Below, piece after piece: positions 24,623 to 35,405 of a stretch of DNA of 64,000 nucleotides. The notes beneath the pieces are model-generated. The model was not told the DNA's origin, did no database searches, and worked only from the letters and a program-made list of their open reading frames with translations. The stretch lies in contig CM022665.1 in the NCBI GenBank assembly GCA_012295275.1, positions 6,759,976 through 6,823,975 of the forward strand, written 5' to 3'. How positions within the stretch are numbered: position 1 is the first letter of the stretch; every line of letters starts with the position of its first letter. A program made the translations under genes and the position numbers. The DNA comes from Chrysomallon squamiferum. Taxonomy: Eukaryota > Mollusca > Gastropoda > Neomphalida > Peltospiridae.

Positions 24623-26317
24623 GAAAGGAAATGCTGACACGTCGACTGGCATCACTTCGTCGTTCGGGTTCTCATGGAAACCCACGGTGAGGACTTCGAG
24701 AATTCATGTTCTCTGTAAGCACTATTTACTTAAAGAAAAGTCTATATCTTCCATTTAGTTTTTAATTACATTATTTTTTATAAAGGTAACTGATTAACTG
24801 TCACTAATTTTAGTGCATTCTAAGATTAATGAGTAATGTTTGAAAATGTAGTACTAAATGCTCTTAGAAATATCTTCTTTGGGGGGGTGGGTAATCACCG
24901 TTTCGTTGACAGATTGCGTCGGTGTCATTTAGCTGCACAGTTCCGAGAAAGAAAAGTGGGTCCAAATTAAGCCAGCCAAGAGAAGAATTATTTTCATTAA
25001 AGGTTCTCCGAGTTGCATTGACTTGATCTAGGTACTGCTTTAAAGTTGCACGTAATGCTTTTCCTCTTTTTGCAAGCTACATTTTTTTTTCCAGTTTCAA
25101 TTTTGAGAAGCTTTCAGACAATTATATAATATGTCAATGGTATTTATCAACTTCCAAAATAAATTCATTAGCACTGCTAATTGAGAGGAATTCATTTTTG
25201 TTGTACATGTACTTTGATAACGTGAAGAATAGTGGCTTCGGTTTTGGGAGGTGGGCAGTAGTATGTAACCGACTTTCAATTTACAGATCACAAAGAACAA
25301 ATTATGCAAGAAAATGAAGAATTCATGTAAGCAAATGTTACCTTTTTCATCACCATCACTTAATTGTATGGTAGAATTATTGATTTCTTTTTCCTTCCTT
25401 TATTTTTCCAAATAATTTTCACTATGTAGCATATTGTTTGTGTATTGATTAAGATTTTAATTTGTTGCATTATATTTATTTTTACTATTTTTTAAGTAGC
25501 AGTATGTGTGGGTAGGGTGGGTAATAAAATTTTATTTAGCAGGTTGAAAGAAAGTTTGAAACGATATCCCATTCGATGGGGGCGATGGATGACAGGAATT
25601 TTGCAGTTTGGAGATGTTGGGAAGTGTGTGGAATGCTTTCAGAAATAGAAAAAATTTCATTTGGATAGAGGGAAGCTGAACAAGAAATATTTTACAAGTG
25701 AAGAGATGGAAAATAATCCAGAAAGTAAAAAGGTCATGAATTTGTTCAATCTGTTGTCACTAATGTAAATAGATTTCAGTTTGTCAGAAATGCAAGATGC
25801 AAAGATCATCTCAGTTAGATGCATTAGTTAGGAGATTGACGAGATAGATAAGATGTTTTATTAACAGAATACGAAAGAAATAACCCAATAGAGTAAAGAT
25901 TCAGAGCGGCTCATGTGTGAAGATTGGTTCCTAAAAGTGAAGACGATGTGTTAGAATGTGTGCTGCCAGCAAGATATAGAAGTTTTGTGAGAATTCGGTT
26001 AGAGACCATGTTAATTGAAGAAATGCAAGAAATGTGTGAGAGACTATCAGTTTTCTGGTACTGTTGCTGTTGTTTTGTTTTATTTTAAAAATATTGTTAT
26101 TGTTCAGATTTTGTGCTTTTAATTGTGATACATTTTTTTTTGAGTGTTAAATGTGATAAAATTTTTAGTGAGTCATTTATCTTTTGGTTAAGTGTAAAAG
26201 TTGAGCAACTTCTTTATTTACATAAACTTTCATTTCACTAAATGTAACAAATCCCATCTTGTTTTTTCGAATTGTGGGTGGGTTGGGGGAACACATAACC
26301 CAAAATCTAATTTGCAG
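24623..26317 (+). repeat. Right edge monomer, half A-type and half diverged
   Basis: The segment from 24623 to about 25440 is a near copy of monomer A (E1, E2, E2b, E3). After GCATATTGTTTGTGTA the match falls off and an older E4 and E5 follow. E4 there (near 25543) starts LKESLKR but is broken by a TAG. E5 (near 25950) keeps the LECVLPAR frame. The sharp change marks the right border of the homogenised core. Confidence 0.7.
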
Positions 26318-26740
26318 GAAAAGAAATGCTGACACGTCAAACTGGAATCACTTCGTCATTCGGGTTCTGCAGAAACCTACGGTGAGGACTTCAAGAATTC
26401 ATATTGTCTGTAAGCACTCTTTACTTAAAGAAAAGTCTAAATCTTCCATTTAGTTTTTAATTACAATATTTTTATAAAGGAAAAGGATTAAATGTCTTTA
26501 ATTTTTTATTTTTTTATTTTTTTAATTGCTTTCAGTTTTAGGATATGATTAACATGTAATATTTGAAAATGGATGATTTGATGGTGTTCGGAATTTCCAG
26601 TTCAGGATTTTGGAAATCCGTATGTTGAATATTTCTTGTAGGATGTAACTGAAAATTATAACGTGCAGGAAAGAAATGAACGTCATGGACAAACTGCTAA
26701 ACTGACGTTGTGGCTTCATTGTGCAGAATGATGAATTGAT
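26318..26740 (+). repeat. Diverged right-flank cassettes
   Basis: An E1 copy occupies 26318-26409 with the 30-codon frame still open and a GTAAGCACT donor. A shorter, more distant cassette at 26669-26740 begins GAAAGAAATG after ACGTGCAG and ends at GTAAATAAGG. It has stops in all frames. These mirror the diverged modules of the left flank. Confidence 0.5.
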
Positions 26741-27171
26741 GTAAATAAGGTAAAAAAAGAAAAAGATTTGGGGTTGTGAAAACCTGTGTCTTTAATGTGA
26801 TTTTTTTTTTTTTTAATTGAATGTTTATTTTCCTCTGTTTCATTTTTGTATTATTTTTTTAATATATTGATGAGTATGTTTTTTGATGTTGCATTGCATT
26901 GATTTGTGGTATGATTGTGTTATCGATTATAATGTATTGTCCGATAGTTTCAAAGGTGTAAAAGTTGTTACAAATAATTGTTTGTAGATTGATTAGAATA
27001 ATTTTGTTGGATGTACGATAGTTATGATTTTTTTTTTAGACACACTGATATTAAGTTTTACATTAATTAAACTTTTTGGTATATTATGAACTACAAATTA
27101 AAAAAAAAAAATGTTTTCAAAGTGCAAATGAGTTGAAATTGTTTAAGCTCTTGTAATGTTTTTTCTTGCAG

Positions 27172-27234
27172 GATGAATTAAAACTGATAAAGAAGAGAAA
27201 TGCCAAACCTGGATTTCATCATATTTCAATTTAG
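27172..27234 (+). other. Possible terminal coding segment downstream of the array
   Basis: A good acceptor (TGTTTTTTCTTGCAG) is followed by 20 open codons, beginning DELKLIKKR, and a TAG. A canonical AATAAA lies about 500 bases further on. This could be the last exon of a plus-strand transcript that runs through the array. It shows no similarity I recognise. The cassette before it (26669-26740) is closed in all frames, so continuity of a reading frame across the junction cannot be shown. The signal may equally belong to a non-coding RNA. Confidence 0.3.
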
Positions 27235-28731
27235 AATGAATGGACACAGTTTTTGTTTTTTAATTTTATTTAACGATAGGTGTAATTTAAAGATCGTTAA
27301 AATGTTAAATATAACGAGCATATAAATCTGTCCTATTAATACAGTATGTAGATGTTAATGCTTCCTATGTTTAAGTAGAAAAAGTGTTTTTCATATGGTA
27401 ATTTATTTTGAAGACATATAACTTTATAATTCTAAATGATTTAATTGAAGAGTTCCCATTTCAGCTATTTAGTATCTTTAAAACTTTACTGGAAGTGTTA
27501 TTATACATATAATATCCTGTATAAGTTCTAAACTAAACTGTTTTTATGTTTAAATTTTATCAAGTGAGTAAACACTTGCACATGCTGGTCAGAGCATTGG
27601 GTAAATCCTACCTCCCCCTCCAGAATTACATAAAAATAATAATAATAATAAAAAAATAAACTGGAGTTAGGGTTGGGTAGCCGGCTCGCAGCTAATGTAG
27701 GCTTCTTGTTTTGCATTTTAAAAACTTGTTATATTTGAATAAAATCTATGATGCTTTTATACTTTGCTTTTGGTATTGTTTTCTTTAAACATAATGACTA
27801 AATTACATAGATTGTAATATGATGCTAAGACTCGTCACGGGTACGGTAGCAGCACACTATTTTGTTTTGATTATCAGAATGGATGCATCAGTAATTTGAT
27901 CTATAACTTTTTTTGCCCAAATCTTTAACACACATACCTGTACCACTAATTGCAGTGCACCTAAATTTTGCATTTATGTGGCCATGAAACTTGAATTAAA
28001 CTTTTTTTCAACAATAAGATTAAAAATGGGGAATGGTGATATAGCTGAACATAAGTTTGGCAGACACCATGGTATGTCATTTTCTGAACTTGTAATTGAT
28101 TAGTTAAGTTAAAGAAAAGATACCCTCTTGTTTGTGGAAATGGAATTATGGAGTTTTAGGATGAAGCAACTCCATTTGCATTACCCATTCACTAATGTTC
28201 ATAATACAAGATATATTTGCCATTTATATTTTTACATTCTGTATAAGAGCTGTACAAATTAAAACAATTATTAAATTGCAGTTTCCTTCAGATGTGATCT
28301 TTATTCAGAATAAATAAAATCATTTCCCTGTATTTACTCATGGATACATAATTAATATTAATTATAACCTGATTTGTATCAGCAAGGGATGGCTTCTTGC
28401 TTATTGACTTGGTTCTACGAAATAGAACTGTGTGTGTGTCTGAAAATGATGTGTTATCCAGGAAAATATACTGATCTGATGCAATTCATTAACAAATATA
28501 TCTACATTTTTATTTCAATTTAAGTTTTCACATTCATATTCTAATTCTGTAATTCAAAACAAAACAAAAAAAGTAATAATCTGCAGTAGAATGTATCACA
28601 TTTCTTTTGCACTGAAAACGGCTTTTAGTCATTACAAAATAGCTACATAAAATTTACATTAAGGAATCAATTTCAAGTGAATGAAGAAATCCTAAAATTA
28701 TTATTTTCTTCTTCGTTAAACCATACTGAAA
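27235..28731. other. Intergenic region between array and COQ6
   Basis: No gene is visible. An AATAAA on the plus strand at 27738-27743 may end a transcript from the array. On the minus strand, TTTATT at 28509-28514 reads as AATAAA and is a plausible COQ6 polyA signal, 218 bases beyond its stop. The segment near 27560-27720 (minus) has a faint resemblance to the head of tRNA-derived SINEs but is too worn to call. Confidence 0.5.
27738..27743 (+). terminator. Candidate polyA signal for an array transcript
   Basis: AATAAA is followed by a T-rich and GT-rich stretch. It is the first canonical plus-strand polyA hexamer after the last exon-like acceptor at 27171 that fits a 3' UTR of about 500 bases. 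It is convergent with COQ6. Confidence 0.3.
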
Positions 28732-31700
28732 TTATGTAGATGCCTGCTGGATCACCATTTTCTAAAAAAAAATTAATTATGAATTTGAAAAAAAAGGTGC
28801 ATAGGTCTTAAAATATACATAAATGAAAAACATTTGGCTATTAAATGCAGCAGTGAAAAGATAAATCAATTAGTTTTTTTTTTTTTTAAATAAATGAAAT
28901 GATTTTAATAGCCTTTACAATGTATTTATTTTTAAAATTAAAGTGAAATGTATTAAAATGTTTACCTTGACAAAAGCAATTGAATTTGTTGCTTGAAGAC
29001 CCAGACTCCTGATCATAACAACTGGTAAAAATGTAGTTGAATACAACCTATGGAGACTATCAGTTGTAGCTAGTACAGGAAGAATATGTCGTTGGCGTTC
29101 TGTTTCATAATCAAGAAGTGGAGTGAGAGAACCTGAATGTGTACATGAATAACAAATTATATGTAGTGCATGTGATTTACACATATTGCCAATCAATTGA
29201 ATGTTACAAAATTAATAGTTCTAATGGATAAAGGAAATTTACGTTGAAAGCATTTCCTCAAACACTGATTATCATCTAATTATTAGAATCTGTGGATTCT
29301 TGAAGATTATATATAAAAAAGTTTTTCCTTCTTCATGAGAGAGAAATTCTTAAGTGGTTTTAAAAAAAAAAAAAAAAAAAAACCCAATAAAACAATGGCT
29401 CCAAACAAAACTAAAATTACTTGGTGTATTATTGCAAACAACAGAATTTTAAAATGTTTTTTTGTTCCTTCATCTTTTGGATTGTGTATTATATTATAAA
29501 ATGATTCAACTTCAAATGTTTTCCTTATCTCATTTTTATAACCTGACATTAAAGATCATCTTTTGTCAGTGTAATAATGTAGATTCTTAAAGGAACTGCA
29601 TTGTTGATAATTTCTTTATCATGGCGAAAAAAATGTTATGCAAACAGGCTTTTTTTTACTTGAACTTTGCCAACAGACACATACCCTGCAAAAAATATAT
29701 CTACACCTTTCAAAAAAATAAATTAATAAATGATGCTATTAAGATTATAACCTGGGTCAGCTCCATTTTTAGCTGCATCTGTTAAGATTCTGTTAAGGCA
29801 CAGTACATCTCCAAATCCAAGATTTACTCCCTGTCCAGCTAAAGGATGTAAGCGGTGAGCTGCATCTCTGATAATTGAAATAAAATAACAGAATGGCTAG
29901 CTATAAAGTGATTTACCAAGTCGTACAAATACAATGATTGACAAGATTTTAGCTGAAACATTTTAGTAATTTTGAACCGATCAAAAAATGGGAAAAGCTG
30001 AAATTCCATTTTTTTTCCCCCATATTTTAAACTAGGTATCAAGAATGAATTGAAAGTGATTAAAAGTAAAAGATTTGACTTCAGTATACTGTGCACCCAA
30101 AAATGTTTGTTTTTAAAATGGCAAATTTTTCTAGGGCAAATAGGCAAAAGCATCTTAATATTAAAAATAAAAAAAAATGCAAATTTAAAAATGTAAAGTC
30201 TTAAAATATGCATTACTGCATTGAGGATTCTGACGTATGAAATCAGTCACTATAGTCTCAAAGCTTACTGTGTAAGTTAAACAATGCTCACATTCAGAAA
30301 AATGTGGCAAAAAATGATATTGTTTTAAACAGAACAACTAATTTTGTTGCATTTGGTAAATATATGTAAATATACCAAGCATAAAGTTTTATTTGCCTCT
30401 AGATTACTAATTTGAGGCTTTGAAGCTTGTAATTTACTATAAATGGCAAAATGTAACACATAAAACAGACTGCAAACCCAATTAAAGCAACTCTTGGCCG
30501 GACATAATGTGAAGAGTGTATCAAGTTCAAAGGAAAAGCTGCCCGACTTCCATCCAATCCAATTACTGTTGGAGGTAACTGTCTAACTGAAGTTCCACCT
30601 ATCATAAAACACAGAAGATACGATTGCACTTGCTTGTATTTAGACTCATAAATAACAAATTTAGAATTCCTAGATTAAGATGCTTTAGGTATCACTTTTA
30701 AACTGTTATGCATAATAAATGTAATAGAAAAAGTTATAAGATACAACTTGTAATGATATTAAATAAAAAATACTTCACATTACTCAAGCAAAAAATAAAG
30801 TACCAGGAATAATATTTTGAACAAGCATGTTGAATGTTGACAGAGTCCGGTTGATAAGCTGATTTTGATCTCTACCATGCCACTGCAATAAAAAAATAAA
30901 AAATAATAATAATAAAATAAAAAATCAGCAAATGAAACAAATTGTATTATTCATCTTCACAAGCAACCAGTGTTGCTTTAAAGATTTTTGTTTCTTGAGT
31001 GGAGGCAAATTAGATCTCATATTTAGGTTGATTTCTTTTTAGTTTTATATATTATTCACTTTATAATTACATTCCAATAAAACAGCAATAAAAAGTAATA
31101 ATTTGAAAACATATTTTGTCATTATATATTGTTACATATACAATTTAATGATTTATATTAAGATATACATGTTATGATTATATTAAAAATATGTTGTTAG
31201 TAATAATTAATGTAATTTATGAACACCAATGATCTTTGTCATATGAGCACAGAATGATGTTTCAGATGCCTCTTTCCCTGGGAAGTCGCAGGCACTGATC
31301 TTTTATGTCCTAACCTCTGAACTACAGACTGCTCTTTACATTATAAAACTTCACCAATGATAGATATAAAAATTAATTATGCAAGTGCTAAACATACATA
31401 ATATACATTATTTAACATACACTCACCAAAGCATCATTTACAGCATCAACAAAACTATCTTCTGGAATACTCTGAAGATTTTTTGCATTTTCACGAGATG
31501 TAGTCCATATCAGTGAGCTACAAGTGTCACTGAGCTTACATGTAAAGATAAATCTTAGTTTTAGAAAGATGTGAACAAAAGCTAATCAGGTCAATATTTA
31601 AAATATTTTATCCATCTTATAATATAAAATATTTTTACAGCAAAACTATACTATAGTTATTAGACTGACAAGAACAAAATTTCATAACAAATTTAAAAAA

Positions 31701-31958
31701 TAAAAACGAATTATATATATACTGTATATTTAATCTGATTTAAAATGATGAATATTTGAACATACTGGCAGAAGAGCTATTGGTCCTGTAGGTAGAAATC
31801 TTTGCCAGGCAACTGTGTTCTCACTTATCTGCAGAATGAATTCATTTTTAAAAATCTTATTTTACTGTGGAACTTTTAAATATTCTTTATTTTAACTATA
31901 TTTATGGTCTAATTACATTAAAAAACAAAACAATGAAAAAAAAAATAAAAAATATGTG

Positions 31959-31995
<37 letters not shown>

Positions 31996-34900
31996 ATGTA
32001 ATAGTAAGTTGAAATTACTAACTGCCAAATAACGATGATAAACATTAACACAGTTAAAGAAGATAACAAAAATTAGATTAAATATGATAATGTAAAAAGG
32101 TAAAAAAAATTATATATTTATAACCATTAACTAGCTAACCTCAGAAAGTTTCAGTGTTGCAACAACTGCAGACTGTTTGTAATCCCTCTTTATAGTGTGA
32201 AACTGTGAAGCTTTTCTAACTATGGAATTCATTCCATCAGCACCAATCTAGGACAGAAAAAAAAGGAAAAAAAAAAGAACAAAAGATAAAAAAACCTTCT
32301 GAATATGGAATTAAAAATAGTAAAATCTGCATTCTGATGATATTACCACACAAATGATTTACACAATTTTAATAAAAATTTTTAGTACTTTGTTTTCAAA
32401 TAGATCATTATTTCATACATGTTCAAAAGTTAACAACAGTAACTGAGGTCTCTATTAAGGTTTAAGAGTTTGAATAAATTTTAAATCTAAATGATATGAA
32501 AATATGATGATGATGGGTTTATTATATTTCATAAATTTAACACACACAATAAAAAAGAAAGTACTATAGAAAGAAACAAAAATACATGATCAAGGTTTCT
32601 GATTTTGTTTTACCTAATAAAAAATTTCAGTTAATATAAAAGCTGATTCAAAATAAGATCCTACTCAAATATCTGAAGATAATCACTGGTAATAACAATG
32701 ACTCACAACAAGTTTTGTCCGTATAATGTCTCCATTTCCAAGTTCTATTTGAACTTCTGAAGTGTCAGTCTTATTGGGCATGACAACTGATTTGACCTTG
32801 CTTTTGTAACGTATGTCAACAACATTGGTAGCTTTCAGTCTTTTCATGATGGCAGCAAGTATAACATCATTCTCCACAATGTATGCAAGGTTATCTGTCA
32901 TCTCTTCATTACAGAATGTAATCAGTGATTCTGAACAAGATTCCCAAACCTAAAAATTAAATGACCAAATGTGGGATGCAGTCTGCACCAAATACTGTAT
33001 TTTTATGTTTTCTAATAACATAAAATAAATATAAAAATGTAAACATTTTTAACAAAGTATGCTTGATAAAGAAAGAGAAAATTAACACTGAAATGATCAT
33101 TCTTTACTGTAATTCATATCATCATGAACTGACAAAACTTTCTGCACTCCCCCCCCTCCCACAAAAAAACGATTAAGCCAGTTAACAGAGGTACTTCTGA
33201 AGTTAACATTACTCAATTTACTGTAATAAAGCTTCTGTCAGGAAAGTATTACATTTTTGGATCTGTTATAAGAAACAAAATGTCATTAAAATTCAAATAA
33301 CAAACCTGCATCCTCTTTACAGGATGACATCGCATCTGAAGAATTTCATTCCACACTCCCAAGCCTGGAAATGTTTAAAAATAAACCTTTTCTATGAAGA
33401 TGTTCATAAAACAAATGAAATCAACAAACAGTTCATTATTACACTCAATAATTTCATCTTATTTATTCTATGACCCCACAAAATCGGAGTGAGAACATGC
33501 TCAATCATGCTAAATATTTTAATTACCTTTTGCAAATATTAATTCTGAGATTTATTTCTCAAAGGCAAACACATACAAACATACCAAATAACAATCTGAA
33601 AGTGCTTTATTTCAAACTAAATTTAGTATCAGTGTTCTTCCATACTCTGTTGAAATACAGAATTCACATTAACAAAAGTGAATCAAATAAACATATCCTT
33701 CAAGCATATGATTTTTAGCTGTCCTTACAAAAATAATTGTATACTGACACAAAAATTCTTTTTTTTAGATATAATTGAACTTACCATCCAGCAAATGAAC
33801 TGTGGAAGGGCTGAGAGCACATGTTCTGTTGCTGAATGTTTCTTGAAGCTGAAAGTCTGTACGATCTTTGGAAGATTCCAGCATAATGATTTTTTTCTTA
33901 GAAAGGATTTCATTGTGAGCTTCAAATAAAAAACAAGCAACAATTATTGGAAAAATATTTATATTATTAACAACTTAAGATTTAATAAACTGTTGTCCTT
34001 GAATGTGTTTTTGTCTGAATGTTCTGATTATTTATATTATTGCTGGGAAAATCTGGTGCTGTTAACGTATCTGGAATTAATTAATTCATTTTTCATATAC
34101 AGAAAAAAAATAATATAATAATAACATAAAAAGAACAATAGAGCTCACACCTAATTAATAATTCATAGAAAATAATTTTTGTTTACAGTATAAACAGATT
34201 AAATTTATCAATGTTATATTCATGATGAATGTTACTAAAATTTCATTCTTATTGCCATGCTGGTGTTCTGTAAACTCCTCATCCTATCATATTATTGCTC
34301 AGCGACTACATTTTAGATGATTATAACCCATTACTGGCTTTAAGCTATCAGTGAAATATAAAATTACACATCTTCATAATACTTTACTGGGAATGTTTTG
34401 TTTAGTAAGAGTTATCCTCCAAGGACATGATTACATGCTGTAGAGACAGGCCTGAATAAGCAAATCTATTTTAAAATAATCTGCAACGTTATAATTATTT
34501 GTTTATCTATGTCTGGGAATTATGGTGCATGGACACAGTAAATCAAGATAATCAAATGGATAACATCCACTGTTATTTTTATTCATTTTGTTAATAGTAA
34601 TAATTAGTTATGAACAAATATTTTATTGAAGGTTCCAATTAACTCTTTTTTATTTTTATTTATTTATGTTTGAACCATCTTAACAGTAAAGTTATTGTGG
34701 TAGGTCTAAAAACCTATCCTCTGAAGTCAACAGACAGCCTTTAAGCGCACGGATTACGCTGCTGACTACTGGTTTCAGTGGACATCAGTTACTTCAGTTT
34801 CACGATTAATCATCAAGTATACAGCTTAGTCTCGAAGCGTCAAAACTGAATACATATAGTACTAAAAGGCTACTTTAACTGAAGTTCAAACTTCAATGTT

Positions 34901-35078
34901 ACGAATAGAACAAACCTAAAACACATGCCATTGCTGCCCCAACCATACCACCTCCTGATATGACAATATCAGCATTTTCTGCACTACTCAACGAACTAAA
35001 TCTGATATATTTTAGCAAATTATTTAATTTACAGTAAGATACGACGTTTTGAAACGACTTTCTTAACAATATAGACAT
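28732..35078 (-). CDS. COQ6: Ubiquinone biosynthesis monooxygenase COQ6, mitochondrial
   Basis: FAD-dependent hydroxylase that acts on the C5 position of the quinone ring in mitochondrial coenzyme Q synthesis. Coding exons, 5' to 3': 35078-34916, 33919-33785, 33364-33306, 32949-32707, 32247-32140, 31828-31766, 31534-31427, 30882-30804, 30598-30478, 29867-29752, 29132-28966, 28761-28732. They total 1392 bases, giving 463 aa; human COQ6 is 468 aa by memory. The first ~33 residues are basic and Ser-rich, as in a mitochondrial presequence. The FAD-binding GGGMVG is at about residues 42-47, the GADGMNS motif at 202-208 and [14 protein letters not shown] from 360. YETERQRH and LGLQATNS near the C-terminus are family-typical. 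The last exon has only nine codons and a stop, and was placed by phase and similarity. The first intron is nearly 1 kb. A (TC)n tract sits in the intron after exon 5. Confidence 0.95.
31255..31335 (-). repeat. tRNA-like remnant in a COQ6 intron
   Basis: On the minus strand GTAGTTCAGAGGTTAGGAC resembles a pol III A box, as in tRNA-derived SINE heads. No convincing B box follows. A related head (GTAGATCATTGGTTAGAAAA, minus) occurs near 45575-45605. It is probably an old SINE fragment rather than a tRNA gene. Confidence 0.25.
31961..31992. repeat. (TC)n microsatellite
   Basis: Sixteen TC units occur within the COQ6 intron between exons 5 and 6. On the gene's own strand this is (GA)n, about 150 bases after the exon 5 donor. 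Confidence 0.9.
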
Positions 35079-35397
35079 GTTTCACATTTAGTAAAACCCC
35101 ACAAAAATAGAGTTATCTATCTTAGCTACAATACTGATTAAAATATTTAGTGCATTTCAACTGGGGGGGGGGATTATAATTGAAATAAAGATATATTTCA
35201 ATTATCTACAGGCAGTAGCTCTAGTTTTCTTCTTCTTCTTATTTTTTTTTAAGGAAAATTTTAATATTTAAATTATTAACAGTATCACATTAAGTTGTTA
35301 TAGACTGTTTCTAAACAATTATTTAGAAATACATCACCGCAGTAAATGAAAGGAAAACCAGTTAGTTTACTTTGTGCGCTACTGCTATTTAGTTGCA
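35079..35397. promoter_or_regulatory. Bidirectional promoter region of COQ6 and FAM161
   Basis: Only 319 bases separate the divergent start codons of COQ6 (minus) and FAM161 (plus), so both promoters must lie here or overlap the 5' UTRs. A G9 run lies at 35163-35171. CpG is scarce and no TATA box is obvious. Head-to-head pairing of these two genes is, from memory, also seen in human (COQ6 and FAM161B), which suggests a constrained shared promoter. Confidence 0.65.
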
Positions 35398-35405
35398 ATG
35401 GCAAC
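35392..35405 (+). promoter_or_regulatory. RFX X-box-like palindrome over the FAM161 start codon
   Basis: GTTGCAATGGCAAC differs by one base from the perfect RFX X-box GTTGCCATGGCAAC. RFX factors drive ciliary genes, and FAM161 is a centrosome/cilium-base protein, so the match makes sense. The ATG of FAM161 (35398-35400) sits in the centre, and a second half-site (GGCAAC) follows at 35409-35414. It could be chance, since MATMAT is a coding repeat. Confidence 0.45.

Noticed and set aside
29839-30213. 124-codon minus-strand ORF
   Set aside because: It lies in a COQ6 intron, is Phe/Lys/Ile-rich as expected from AT-rich DNA, and has no recognisable motif.
30399-30477. Continuation of the COQ6 frame past the ATTGG/GTTTGC donor
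   Set aside because: The family needs GDAAHR at this place, and it is supplied by the next exon (29867-29752) in phase. The read-through is intronic.
33470-33943. Plus and minus ORFs of 72-83 codons opposite or beside COQ6 exon 2
   Set aside because: They overlap a confirmed COQ6 exon or its intron and have low-complexity composition.
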